Assembly (NCBI RefSeq): GCF_018603515.1
Contig: NZ_JACATN010000003.1
Coordinates: 558,001 to 622,000, forward strand
Direction of reading: 5' to 3'
DNA from: Zobellia barbeyronii
GTDB lineage: Bacteria; Bacteroidota; Bacteroidia; Flavobacteriales; Flavobacteriaceae
Length of the DNA stretch: 64,000 bases
Every line of letters begins with the position of its first letter. Positions within the stretch are counted from its first letter, which is position 1. A program made the position numbers and the translations under genes. Positions 29,251 through 38,023 of this stretch are shown piece after piece. The notes under the pieces were generated by a model. It did no database searches and was not told where the DNA came from. It saw nothing but the letters and a program-made list of their open reading frames with translations.

Positions 29251-32200
29251 TTAATTTTTCTTGACCCTCACTGTAATTCGTCTATTAGTAATAACCGATT
29301 TCACTTTAATTGTAAGTAAAGCTGCATTTGAAACTTGGGCAGCACAAGTAGTTAACGTACTCGAAACTAAAACTCTATATTGAAAATTATTTTGGGTTAA
29401 GTCTACCCCAATAACATTTAAGGTTTCTGTTTGAGTACCTGTATAATCAGGTCCATTAGAGATGTCATTAAAAGTAACTCCTCCATCTGTACTTACTTGC
29501 CATTGAAAAGTATCGGCATTAGTAGTATTCACCGTAAAAACAGCATTGTCATTTACAAAAACAGACTGTGTTACTGGTTGCATATCAATGGTAGATTCTG
29601 GGATATCAGAAATAATATGCTCCCCTAAATCTACCGGACATTGATTATTACCCCACCTCGCCCATAAATGATATGTACCAGAGGCTAAATTTGAATACGT
29701 TACAGAACCACTATTATCTGGCACTAAGGATTCATAAGAAGCTTGATTATCTAAACTAAATTCAATTGATGATCTATTTAAATTATCAGGATAAGTAAAG
29801 CTAATTTCTCCATTATCTAAATCACAACTGGATGATGTAACGTTAACTGTAGGATTTGGCGAAGGATAAACTTTTACCCGTACGTCATCTGACATTGTAC
29901 ACCCGTTAGGAAGTGTTACCGTAACCGTATATATCAAATCAGTAATTATTGTAATATCAGCACCAGAATATGTAAAAGTTGGTTGTGCTGCACCAATATT
30001 GTCCAAATAAGCTGTTTCAACGGCCGTTGCACCAGACCACACATAACTATAATTTGGGTTTGAGGTTTGACCTATTATTATAGAATCAGATACTTCGCAA
30101 ACCGTTACATTAGATCCAGCTAAACCAGAAAGGCTTGTAGGTGAAATCATCTCTGCTTCTGAATTTGCACAAGCACATGAGTTATTTGATGATTCAATTA
30201 CTAGTACTATATTACAAACCCTGTTTGGAGATGTGGTGAAGTCAATAGAACCATTAACAGTACTTGTTGCTGGAATCTGAACTGTCATCGTTTTAGTACC
30301 AATTAAAACATCTCCAGCTGAGAAGACTCCATTAGTATCCGCATCATAATACGCTGAAACAATAGTACCAGTTGGCATCATAGTACCAGAAGTATTTTCA
30401 ATTGAAAAATTGGCACTGACATTCTGATCATTACCACTGACTGTTGCGGTTGTAGATGTTGAGTTTATAACCAAAGTAGATTTTTCGACAGAAATTGTTT
30501 CATCAGTCTGCGCCGTAACACTTTGAACAACCGGACAACTTGGTCCACCTGATCCTGAACAGTCAATACTTTGTTCAATTCTTGTAGCTACGTTTAAATC
30601 ATAATTTTGACAACTCACATCTTCAGGTGAAACAACTTCAATTTCAAAATCGAAGGCAATAAGAGAAGTGACCCCTACTCCATCGGGAATTTGCCATTTT
30701 AATATGCGGGTGCCCGCTACTGGATCGGTTGATACTGTTGGTCCTGCAGAAGGACCATTCGTACCTGCTACATACGAACCTGCTACATAATTAAATGCAT
30801 CGTCTATTGTAGCAACAACAAATTCAATATCCCCATCACTTTCAATACCCTGGTTTGTAATTTCAACTGAAATACCTTCAGTTTCATTACATGCTTGAAT
30901 AGCATTATCATCAGAAGTGACCGAAATATCGTAATCAATATTAGAAGGTACTTGTGTAACATTTACAGGATTGGTTTTAATTTCACTCTGACCATCATTA
31001 GGGTCAATGGCTTGTTGACAACCAGACTCCGCATTTATTTGCGTAATTATCTTACTACCGGATACATAATCGCAGGTAAATGACAATTCAAAATTCACCT
31101 TAAATTCATTAGGCTCCGGAACAGATACACCCGGTAGACCATTGGTACCACTAATGGGACTTCCAACAATTGCAGAAATATCTATTGAATATGTATTTGT
31201 ACCCGCATTAAAAAGAATCAGACCTGAATCTATTGCATAATCGACTGAGTCATAAGTCAAAACCCCTGAAGTATTATCGAGTACCATACCAACAGGCAAT
31301 TTTATATCTGCGGCCAAAGCGTAAGCAAAGCCATTGGCAGCATTGTTTACGTCTATTGAATACGGTACAACATCGCAAAAATCATAAGTAGCTGGAGGTA
31401 CACCAAGAGCTGTAGTTACATTAATAGAGGGGTCTTGGGTACTTAATGAAAGTTGAATGACTTCTTCACTACAATTGTAATTACTTCCAGAACTCCCTAA
31501 GGGATAACCCGTATCAGGATCGGTAGGGTACTGACTACAATTTTGACCAACCCGTATATCAAAACTATCTGTACCACAAACGGTAAAATCATCAGACCGG
31601 ATTTCCAATTGTTTACCTGCGCTTGATATGTCTCCTACTTGTGCCCAATATTTACCAGTACCATAGCCAATAAGGGGTATTTCTGTTGTGTTATCCCAAA
31701 GTGTTGGTACAATATTGTTATTTGTAATTTCTATAGCAATCCACGTGTTTTGCAAAGAAGCTCCACCAGAGGTTGTATTATTGATATCAACAACCCATTC
31801 GGCATTTTGGGTGTTAGTAGAAATTGTAGGCGTAGGTGAACTAACGGTATAACTTAGAGGTAAATATTGTGTATTTCTTACGTTGGTCGATCTTCCCATA
31901 TTGATAGACCTTCCTGGTAAACTTACATTTCTAAAAATTTCAAATTCTGTACTTGGTAAAACAATTATGCCTAATCTTTCATCGGAAAAAGACCAATCTT
32001 CAATAGTGCAATTTGCAACAACATTAAAATTGACGTCTTTAATTGCATAGCTAACGGAGGCTTTTTCTTTTGACCAAGAGCCGTCATTCGTCCAACTGTA
32101 TCTATGAAACCCTGGTTCTGCATTATAGGTTATAACAGGGTCCGTTATATCATGTAGAAACTCTCCATAACCTCTATAACTGGAGGTTCCAGGTACATAA

Positions 32201-34818
32201 TCAACTCCAACTGGAACTAAAATATCTACTACTTTAGGTATCGCAAAATTTCGAAATTCATTAGGAAAAAGATCCCCTAATATAGAATAAGTTGCATGAT
32301 GAAACCGTATTCCCATTCCAAATTCATTACAACCATCAATGGTTAAACTTTGTTGTACCACTTGCGTAGTTGGTACATCTTTATAAGCTAAGACCCCAAA
32401 CTCTTCCGTAAGAAAATTACAAGTATGTTCCGTTGGATTAGCCGCAGAAGTTACAGGAGATGAAACCAAAATTCCGGTCATAGGCATATACCTAGTATTG
32501 GAAATAGAACTATTTTCAGAGACCTTCAAATCTACATCGATAATATATCTATCACCAAGCCCCGGTGTTATTGTTGAAAAATCACCTCCCAATACATCTA
32601 CTGAATGATTGCTTTTTCCTCCATTATTCTGAACATAAGAATACTGACCTAGATTATTTGATACTGATGAAGCACCTCCACCACTAGGAAGGTATTCAAC
32701 TTGTATTGCTTTTATACCTCCGTCTGATTGTGTACCAAACCAGTTATTAGCATCATATTCAAGTAACGCCTTAGCAGAAGTAAGATTTGTTTCATTTACA
32801 TCAATCTCAACATGCCATCTAACCATATCGCCCTCAAGCACATGATCTAAACGTAGACCAGAGGTACTTGCTGGAATTGGAGTAGACTCAGTCATATCAG
32901 TATATCCTAAAGTAGTACGATCTAATGAGAAATTAGATACGCAAACCGATGGTCCACCACTTGGACAGGTGACTGTAAACGTAGGACCGTCTTCACAAAT
33001 GTGTATAGGTTCGTATGTGGAATCACCTTTTAAATGATATTCATAAGATATACCCCCAGCAAAACTGCCAGAACAGGTTGGGTCTACCATTAATGGAATT
33101 TTTGGGTTTCTACTAATTAAATACCCATAGGTAGGTGCAGAAATAGAAGAGTATATAGCAACTCCCGTTGCTGCATTAAAACTAAGTAAATCAAAAGGTT
33201 CCGATTGCCATACTCCGTTTCCATTTGGTATGATACCTGGAGGTAAAGTATAGTGAACTTCCCAATGCATACCTGGAATACTGGTTGTCGTTGGTGTTTG
33301 ACTACTTGAAGTACTTATAAAAAAATCAAAAGTATCTCCAGGACCAAAATTAGCACTTCCACTAGATGAATTAATATTTGTTGCTATGGATTGCGTGTTG
33401 TAAAAACTCCAAGGACGCCACGTATTCAATCCGTTATTAGGAACGTTCAAACTTATTGAACTGCCGCATTGGTCTGTGTATTCGTAAGCCCAACGTACCA
33501 TTGAATAACCTGCATTCATGCGATCACAAGCAGTGTCATTATTTGAATCTAATAGATAGTTATATGCTAGTTCTGCTTCTAAGACCAATGAATTGCCAAC
33601 TGGTAAATCATCAAAAAATCCATCTCCATCTAAATCTTCTAAACCAACTCCAACCCCGTCAGGATCTGTTGTCAATTGAAAATCAGCAAGACTACCTTCT
33701 GTTCCTTGGTTGGCAAAAGATGTCCCGTCTACATTAAAATTAGACCAGGTATAAATGTTATAATCAGCAGGAATATAGGTCGCACCTCCATTACTAAAAC
33801 CTAAATCAAGCGTAAGGTTATAAATGTCACCCGCACCTGTGCCATCATTCCGTAATAAGAATTCAGCGGTATCGGTAGTGGTTAATCCTGGCCAGGCTCT
33901 TTTGACTACTCTAGTATATAAGTCCGGGGCTCCTGAAGCTAAAGCAATACCTGACGTAGAAGTATTACCTGATTCACACGCGTTAGCACCAGTAATACAA
34001 CCCCCATAAGCTGCTTGATATGTTATGGTTTCTCCCGCACCAGACGGGCAATTTAAAAGTTTTGCCGTTACAGTTATTGAAATATTTTCACTCTGTTCAA
34101 AGCGCGAATCATTATCACCAATAGCTGAAATTTCCACAGCATTCAATTCTAAGGTATCTGTAACCATGCCTCCTACTGGTATACCTAAAGAAAAATTTCC
34201 TGTACCTCCATATGAAATAGAAATATTATCGGAATGTACAATATAAGCTACCACATTGTTACTGTAGGCATTAGAATTTACGGGGTCGTTACCAATTGTA
34301 AAGGTAAAATCTTGAGTTTCTTTAACACGTAATGAACCTGATAAAGGTGTAATAGCATTATCAACTTCCAAAGATGAATACAAAACTGATGGGTAATCAA
34401 CAGTTGTTGAAATAGAAGGATTGCTGATGAGCGTATGTTCAATTTCTGGATCTATCATTGTTGAACACCCTGTCTGAACCGTATATGTTATGTCTATAAA
34501 ACTTATTGTTCCAATAAGAGGTGCTGCAATAGTAAATATTGGGTTATTAGGATTAGTGGCATCTACTGAAACCCCTGCAACAGGAGATACAAGTGCCACG
34601 AACTCTGATTGGGTAGGTAATTGAACACTTACCTGTTCATCTGCTCCAGTGGTACCATAAAGCCTAAATTGAAATGTAGACGAATCGCCACAAGCAACAA
34701 CCTCCGTTGGAACATCAGTTGACGGGTTAACCACAATATTTTGCGCTTTTAGACCTGCTGTGCTCAAAAGAAGCATCGCTACTAAAATGTAAAAGAATTT
34801 TATCGGGCTATACAACAT
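29251..34818 (-). CDS. Giant secreted protein with DUF11/Ig-like modules and NRRIT C-terminus
   Basis: The product has 1,855 residues. Signal peptide 1-26 (MLYSPIKFFYIL...LKAQ), almost the same as in the 24460-28959 product. The bulk is beta-rich and resembles tandem DUF11/choice-of-anchor-like modules (for example SLEVDNAITPL..., TSTTATVSGNDQNVSANFSI), with many paired cysteines (ACGDS, CPSGAGETI). Near the end lie a PKD-like segment (YVWSGA...YTVTVTLPNGC), a SprB-like repeat (CDLDNGEISFTY...GTYHLWA) and an Ig-like domain (DTFQWQVSTDGG...LNVIGVDL). The last residues, KVKSVITNRRITVRVKKN, repeat the C-terminus of its neighbour. No type-B sorting domain is visible. Surface localisation is likely and the role is unknown. 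It probably arose together with its neighbour, at least at both ends, by duplication. Confidence 0.8.
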   Translation of the reverse strand: MLYSPIKFFYILVAMLLLSTAGLKAQNIVVNPSTDVPTEVVACGDSSTFQFRLYGTTGADEQVSVQLPTQSEFVALVSPVAGVSVDATNPNNPIFTIAAPLIGTISFIDITYTVQTGCSTMIDPEIEHTLISNPSISTTVDYPSVLYSSLEVDNAITPLSGSLRVKETQDFTFTIGNDPVNSNAYSNNVVAYIVHSDNISISYGGTGNFSLGIPVGGMVTDTLELNAVEISAIGDNDSRFEQSENISITVTAKLLNCPSGAGETITYQAAYGGCITGANACESGNTSTSGIALASGAPDLYTRVVKRAWPGLTTTDTAEFLLRNDGTGAGDIYNLTLDLGFSNGGATYIPADYNIYTWSNFNVDGTSFANQGTEGSLADFQLTTDPDGVGVGLEDLDGDGFFDDLPVGNSLVLEAELAYNYLLDSNNDTACDRMNAGYSMVRWAYEYTDQCGSSISLNVPNNGLNTWRPWSFYNTQSIATNINSSSGSANFGPGDTFDFFISTSSSQTPTTTSIPGMHWEVHYTLPPGIIPNGNGVWQSEPFDLLSFNAATGVAIYSSISAPTYGYLISRNPKIPLMVDPTCSGSFAGGISYEYHLKGDSTYEPIHICEDGPTFTVTCPSGGPSVCVSNFSLDRTTLGYTDMTESTPIPASTSGLRLDHVLEGDMVRWHVEIDVNETNLTSAKALLEYDANNWFGTQSDGGIKAIQVEYLPSGGGASSVSNNLGQYSYVQNNGGKSNHSVDVLGGDFSTITPGLGDRYIIDVDLKVSENSSISNTRYMPMTGILVSSPVTSAANPTEHTCNFLTEEFGVLAYKDVPTTQVVQQSLTIDGCNEFGMGIRFHHATYSILGDLFPNEFRNFAIPKVVDILVPVGVDYVPGTSSYRGYGEFLHDITDPVITYNAEPGFHRYSWTNDGSWSKEKASVSYAIKDVNFNVVANCTIEDWSFSDERLGIIVLPSTEFEIFRNVSLPGRSINMGRSTNVRNTQYLPLSYTVSSPTPTISTNTQNAEWVVDINNTTSGGASLQNTWIAIEITNNNIVPTLWDNTTEIPLIGYGTGKYWAQVGDISSAGKQLEIRSDDFTVCGTDSFDIRVGQNCSQYPTDPDTGYPLGSSGSNYNCSEEVIQLSLSTQDPSINVTTALGVPPATYDFCDVVPYSIDVNNAANGFAYALAADIKLPVGMVLDNTSGVLTYDSVDYAIDSGLILFNAGTNTYSIDISAIVGSPISGTNGLPGVSVPEPNEFKVNFELSFTCDYVSGSKIITQINAESGCQQAIDPNDGQSEIKTNPVNVTQVPSNIDYDISVTSDDNAIQACNETEGISVEITNQGIESDGDIEFVVATIDDAFNYVAGSYVAGTNGPSAGPTVSTDPVAGTRILKWQIPDGVGVTSLIAFDFEIEVVSPEDVSCQNYDLNVATRIEQSIDCSGSGGPSCPVVQSVTAQTDETISVEKSTLVINSTSTTATVSGNDQNVSANFSIENTSGTMMPTGTIVSAYYDADTNGVFSAGDVLIGTKTMTVQIPATSTVNGSIDFTTSPNRVCNIVLVIESSNNSCACANSEAEMISPTSLSGLAGSNVTVCEVSDSIIIGQTSNPNYSYVWSGATAVETAYLDNIGAAQPTFTYSGADITIITDLIYTVTVTLPNGCTMSDDVRVKVYPSPNPTVNVTSSSCDLDNGEISFTYPDNLNRSSIEFSLDNQASYESLVPDNSGSVTYSNLASGTYHLWARWGNNQCPVDLGEHIISDIPESTIDMQPVTQSVFVNDNAVFTVNTTNADTFQWQVSTDGGVTFNDISNGPDYTGTQTETLNVIGVDLTQNNFQYRVLVSSTLTTCAAQVSNAALLTIKVKSVITNRRITVRVKKN

Positions 34819-35021
34819 CCTATGTACCTACAAATAACTCATCATATTCGTCAACAGAATTGATTGACACAGTTATTAGGTAAATATATCTGTACTTAAG
34901 TTGCTATGAGAAAAATTGTTGTGTAGACCTAAAATGTAGGTGTAACCGGTGTTTTTTTCAATGTAAGCAGATTTACAAAAACGCTTAAACACCTGTAAAC
35001 ATTATACCCTATCGATTAAAT
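34819..35021 (-). promoter_or_regulatory. Conserved promoter/5' leader, copy B
   Basis: Gapless partner of 28960-29162. On the minus strand TTG (34959-34961) is followed after 20 bases by TACATTTT (34931-34938), close to the Bacteroidota TTG-N17-23-TAnnTTTG promoter and about 113 bases before the ATG. The leader hairpin at 34850-34868 is GTCAAC-AGAATTG-ATTGAC in plus-strand notation. In RNA it keeps six pairs, one as a U-G wobble, despite the base change relative to copy A. Confidence 0.5.
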
Positions 35022-35051
35022 ACCTCGCTATATAATGATATTGAAACAAAA

Positions 35052-35079
35052 AAAGGCAGCTATTTTAATAGCTGCCTTT
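35052..35079 (-). terminator. Rho-independent terminator after the OmpA-family gene
   Basis: An 11-bp perfect stem (AAAGGCAGCTA / TAGCTGCCTTT) with a 6-base loop is followed on the minus strand by a T run. It lies 22 bases after the stop at 35102 and closes the cassette 41791-35102. Confidence 0.9.
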
Positions 35080-35101
35080 CCTAATTTATGTAAAATAAAT
35101 T

Positions 35102-37039
35102 TTATTCTAAAATGATGAATTCCGATCTTCTGTTCAACTCATGGTCTTTATCAGAACATTTGACGCCATTAGCACATTTGTTAATCAGTTTTGTCTCACC
35201 AAAACCTTCTCCATCTAAACGTTCTTTATCTATTCCCTTTTTTACCATATAATTTACGGTAGATTCAGCTCTCTTTTGTGAAAGCCAAAGGTTATAGGAA
35301 TCCTTACCTCTACTATCCGTATGTGAATTTACCTTGATTCTCAAACTTGGATATTTCTCCATGGCTGCGATTACTTTCTCAACCTCTATTTCAGAATCTT
35401 TACGAATGTCATATTTGTTAAAGTTGAAGTAAATAGTACTTAACTGTAATAGTTTGGCTAAATCGTCACCAAACCCAGCTGTTATAGAGCTTCTCTCTAA
35501 ATAAAAGTCTATTACTTTAGGTTCTCCATCAGATTTTCCTAAGTATTCTTCAGAAGGCACATAACCTTCTGTCATAGCTCTTACGAAATTGCCTTGCGTA
35601 CAATCTAGCAATAAATCGTATTTACCTTCGGCATCTGTAATAGCAGACATGATTTCCTCATTATTCTCGTCTATAACTTTAACGGATGCACCAATAAGTG
35701 GTTCGTTAGAAATCTTATCCCTTACCACACCAGAAATAGCTTGCTCACAATCAATAAGCAAAGGCTTCGTTTCTAAAACAGCGTAAATATCATCAGCACC
35801 TTGTCCTTCTGCTCGGTTAGAGGCAAAATATCCTTTTCTTGTTTCTTCATTAAAAATGAACGTAAAATCGTCCATTCTTCCATTTACGGGTTCACCAACA
35901 TTCATTACATTTCCGTCCAATCTACCATTGGCTATTTTAGAAGCAAAAATATCTAATCCCCCAAGCCCCGGATGTCCATCTGAAGAAAAATATAAAACAT
36001 CTTCACTCGTTACAAAAGGAAAGGTTTCTCTAGCCTCCGTATTGATAACTGGACCTAAGTTTTCAGGAGTACCATAAGTTCCATCTTCATTTATGGCTAC
36101 CTTAAAAATATCGGATTCACCTAAAGTGCCTGGCATATCTGACGCAAAGTATAATGCTTTTTCATCTGAACTTAATGTTGGATGAGCTACTGAGTAATCA
36201 TTACTATTAAAAGGTAGTTCTTCAATTTCAGACCATACGCCTTCTACCATTTTAGCCTTGAATATCTTAAGACGTATTACTCCTGTTTCGTCTTTGACAT
36301 ACTTACCTTCCTTAAAGTTATTACGAGTAAAATATAGTATGTTACCATCTTTGCTTACAGTAGAAGTTGATTCATGCAATCTTGTATTAACGTGATCCCC
36401 GAATTTAATAACAAACCCTTGCGAAACACTATCTGCATTCACCTTGTACAAGTCCAAGAAATCTTTTGAATTCCATGTGTGACGGTAGCGAGCAAAGTTT
36501 CCAGTATCTCTATCCGAAGAGAAAATAAGACCTTCTTTATAGAAAGAAGGAGCAAACTCTGAATACGGGGAGTTATACTGAAAAGGTGATACATTGTATC
36601 TTCCAGAGTTTCTCTTTATATCGTTTAAATAGTCTTCCTCATCTTTATAAGCAGTTGCTCTAGCATCATCAGAAGTAGCCTCTAAGAATTTAGCCATAAT
36701 GGCTTTTGAACCCTCGTAATCTTCTAAAGTCTTTAAAGTTTGAGCGTATCTAAAATAATACTCTGGACCAATTTCATCCGGATACTCGTCTACTAATCTT
36801 TTATACGTATTAGATGCATCTTCATAATCTGCATTGTAATAGTAAGAGTTTCCTAATTTCTTAAGTAAATCTGCAGAAGCGTACCCGCGATCTAATACCT
36901 TTTTATAAATATCAATAGCTGGGCTGAAAGAATATTCGTCATATTTTTCATTGGCTTTGGTAATCAACTTTTCTTGGGCAAAACCACTTAAGCCCATCAA
37001 AAAGACCAAAACAAATAGAATGTGTATTTTTTTTATCAT
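35102..37039 (-). CDS. PorE-like TPR / PD40 propeller / OmpA T9SS-associated protein
   Basis: I start at the ATG at 37039 (645 residues), which gives a clean signal peptide (MIKKIHILFVLVF...GFAQ). A longer frame to 37081 would overlap the previous gene. Domain order: TPR repeats (about 25-140; YDEYSFSPAIDIYKK, GNSYYYNADYEDA); a PD40/WD40-like propeller (about 155-430; IFSSDRDTG, LYFASDMPG, YFSSDGHPGLGG); a carboxypeptidase-regulatory-like domain (about 437-515; GVVRDKISNEPLIGASV); and a C-terminal OmpA domain (about 530-645; IYFNFNKYDIR, SHTDSRG, LSQKRAESTVNYM, NRRSEF). This is the architecture of PorE-type proteins, which link the T9SS to peptidoglycan. No lipobox is visible. It lies 10 bases after a PorP/SprF gene, and the pair follows a type-B substrate gene. 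It probably anchors that substrate's SprF-like partner to the cell wall. Confidence 0.88.
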   Translation of the reverse strand: MIKKIHILFVLVFLMGLSGFAQEKLITKANEKYDEYSFSPAIDIYKKVLDRGYASADLLKKLGNSYYYNADYEDASNTYKRLVDEYPDEIGPEYYFRYAQTLKTLEDYEGSKAIMAKFLEATSDDARATAYKDEEDYLNDIKRNSGRYNVSPFQYNSPYSEFAPSFYKEGLIFSSDRDTGNFARYRHTWNSKDFLDLYKVNADSVSQGFVIKFGDHVNTRLHESTSTVSKDGNILYFTRNNFKEGKYVKDETGVIRLKIFKAKMVEGVWSEIEELPFNSNDYSVAHPTLSSDEKALYFASDMPGTLGESDIFKVAINEDGTYGTPENLGPVINTEARETFPFVTSEDVLYFSSDGHPGLGGLDIFASKIANGRLDGNVMNVGEPVNGRMDDFTFIFNEETRKGYFASNRAEGQGADDIYAVLETKPLLIDCEQAISGVVRDKISNEPLIGASVKVIDENNEEIMSAITDAEGKYDLLLDCTQGNFVRAMTEGYVPSEEYLGKSDGEPKVIDFYLERSSITAGFGDDLAKLLQLSTIYFNFNKYDIRKDSEIEVEKVIAAMEKYPSLRIKVNSHTDSRGKDSYNLWLSQKRAESTVNYMVKKGIDKERLDGEGFGETKLINKCANGVKCSDKDHELNRRSEFIILE

Positions 37040-37049
37040 AAGGCAAGGT

Positions 37050-38009
37050 TTAGAAGAAACGAGGAGAAACCAGTTTTTCAAATGATTTTACCAATTCCCA
37101 TCTTAGAAAAATTTCAAAAGATCCGCTATTGAACTGAGTACTACCAAAATCGGTTGTTTCTTTATCATAAGCCAATCCTAACATAATTTGATCAGATACT
37201 TGAAAACCAGCTAAGGCACTTACGGCAGCATCCCATCTGTAACCCGCACCAAAAGAGAACTTGTCTGCAAAAAGGAAGTTAGCAGATACATCTACCTGAA
37301 GTGGCGCTCCACCAACAACTTTGGTTAAAAGTGCCGGTTTGAACTTAAAATTATCATTCAAATCAAATACGTAACCAGTAATTAAATAAAAGTTAACACG
37401 GTCTTTAGCCAAAAAGTCAATATCATTCGCATCGGAATTAGAAGTATCAAAATGTTCTATCTCCAACAAATTTGGAGCAGAAAGACCAGCATAGAATTTA
37501 TCTGTATGATAGTACATACCCAAACCTACGTTTGGAGAAAATCGATTTTCAATATTATCCGTTCCTACAGCCTCCTCAAATCCGGGTCTTTGCCTTAATT
37601 GGTCAAAATCCAAATTAAGGATATTACCTCCTAATTTCAAACCAAAAGATAATTTAGCTTTAAGAGAAACATCTATCGAATACGAAATTAATCCATCAAT
37701 ATAAGTTTCTTGAACCGTACCTTCCCCTATCTTATCATTAACAATAGACAATCCGTACCCCACACTACTATTTCTTATGGGCGAATGTAAGTTAATGGTA
37801 AAAGTCTCCGGTGAACCGTCTAAACCTACCCATTGCGACCTGTAGAGACCTGCTATACTAAGCTGTCCTCTAGAGCCTGCATAGGCTGGGTTAACGCTCA
37901 TAGTATTGAACATATACTGAGTGTATTGAGCATCTTGCTGGGCCGAAGCCGTTTGGCAATAGACCAACACCAAGAATAGGGCTGCTAGTAGTTTGTTTTT
38001 TATAATCAT
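37050..38009 (-). CDS. PorP/SprF family type IX secretion outer-membrane protein
   Basis: The product has 319 residues with a signal peptide ending TASAQ (about 24). Hallmarks are the QDAQYTQYMFNTMSVNPAYAGSRG block, YRSQWVGLDGSP and a barrel-like remainder ending in SPRFF. It is clearly paralogous to the 9666-10616 product, with conserved segments such as FYAGLS, VNFYLITGYVFDLNDN, KPALLTK and the GAPLQVD region. It starts 14 bases after a type-B T9SS substrate gene (38024-41791) and ends 10 bases before a PorE-like gene, giving a substrate-SprF-OmpA cassette. SprF family members are known to be required for surface display of their cognate type-B substrates; the pairing here is inferred from adjacency. 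Confidence 0.92.
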   Translation of the reverse strand: MIIKNKLLAALFLVLVYCQTASAQQDAQYTQYMFNTMSVNPAYAGSRGQLSIAGLYRSQWVGLDGSPETFTINLHSPIRNSSVGYGLSIVNDKIGEGTVQETYIDGLISYSIDVSLKAKLSFGLKLGGNILNLDFDQLRQRPGFEEAVGTDNIENRFSPNVGLGMYYHTDKFYAGLSAPNLLEIEHFDTSNSDANDIDFLAKDRVNFYLITGYVFDLNDNFKFKPALLTKVVGGAPLQVDVSANFLFADKFSFGAGYRWDAAVSALAGFQVSDQIMLGLAYDKETTDFGSTQFNSGSFEIFLRWELVKSFEKLVSPRFF

Positions 38010-38023
38010 GCCTACTTTATAGA

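Noticed and set aside
37040-37081. Start at 37081 for the PorE-like gene
   Set aside because: It would overlap the PorP/SprF gene by 32 bases and precede a complete signal peptide that starts at 37039.
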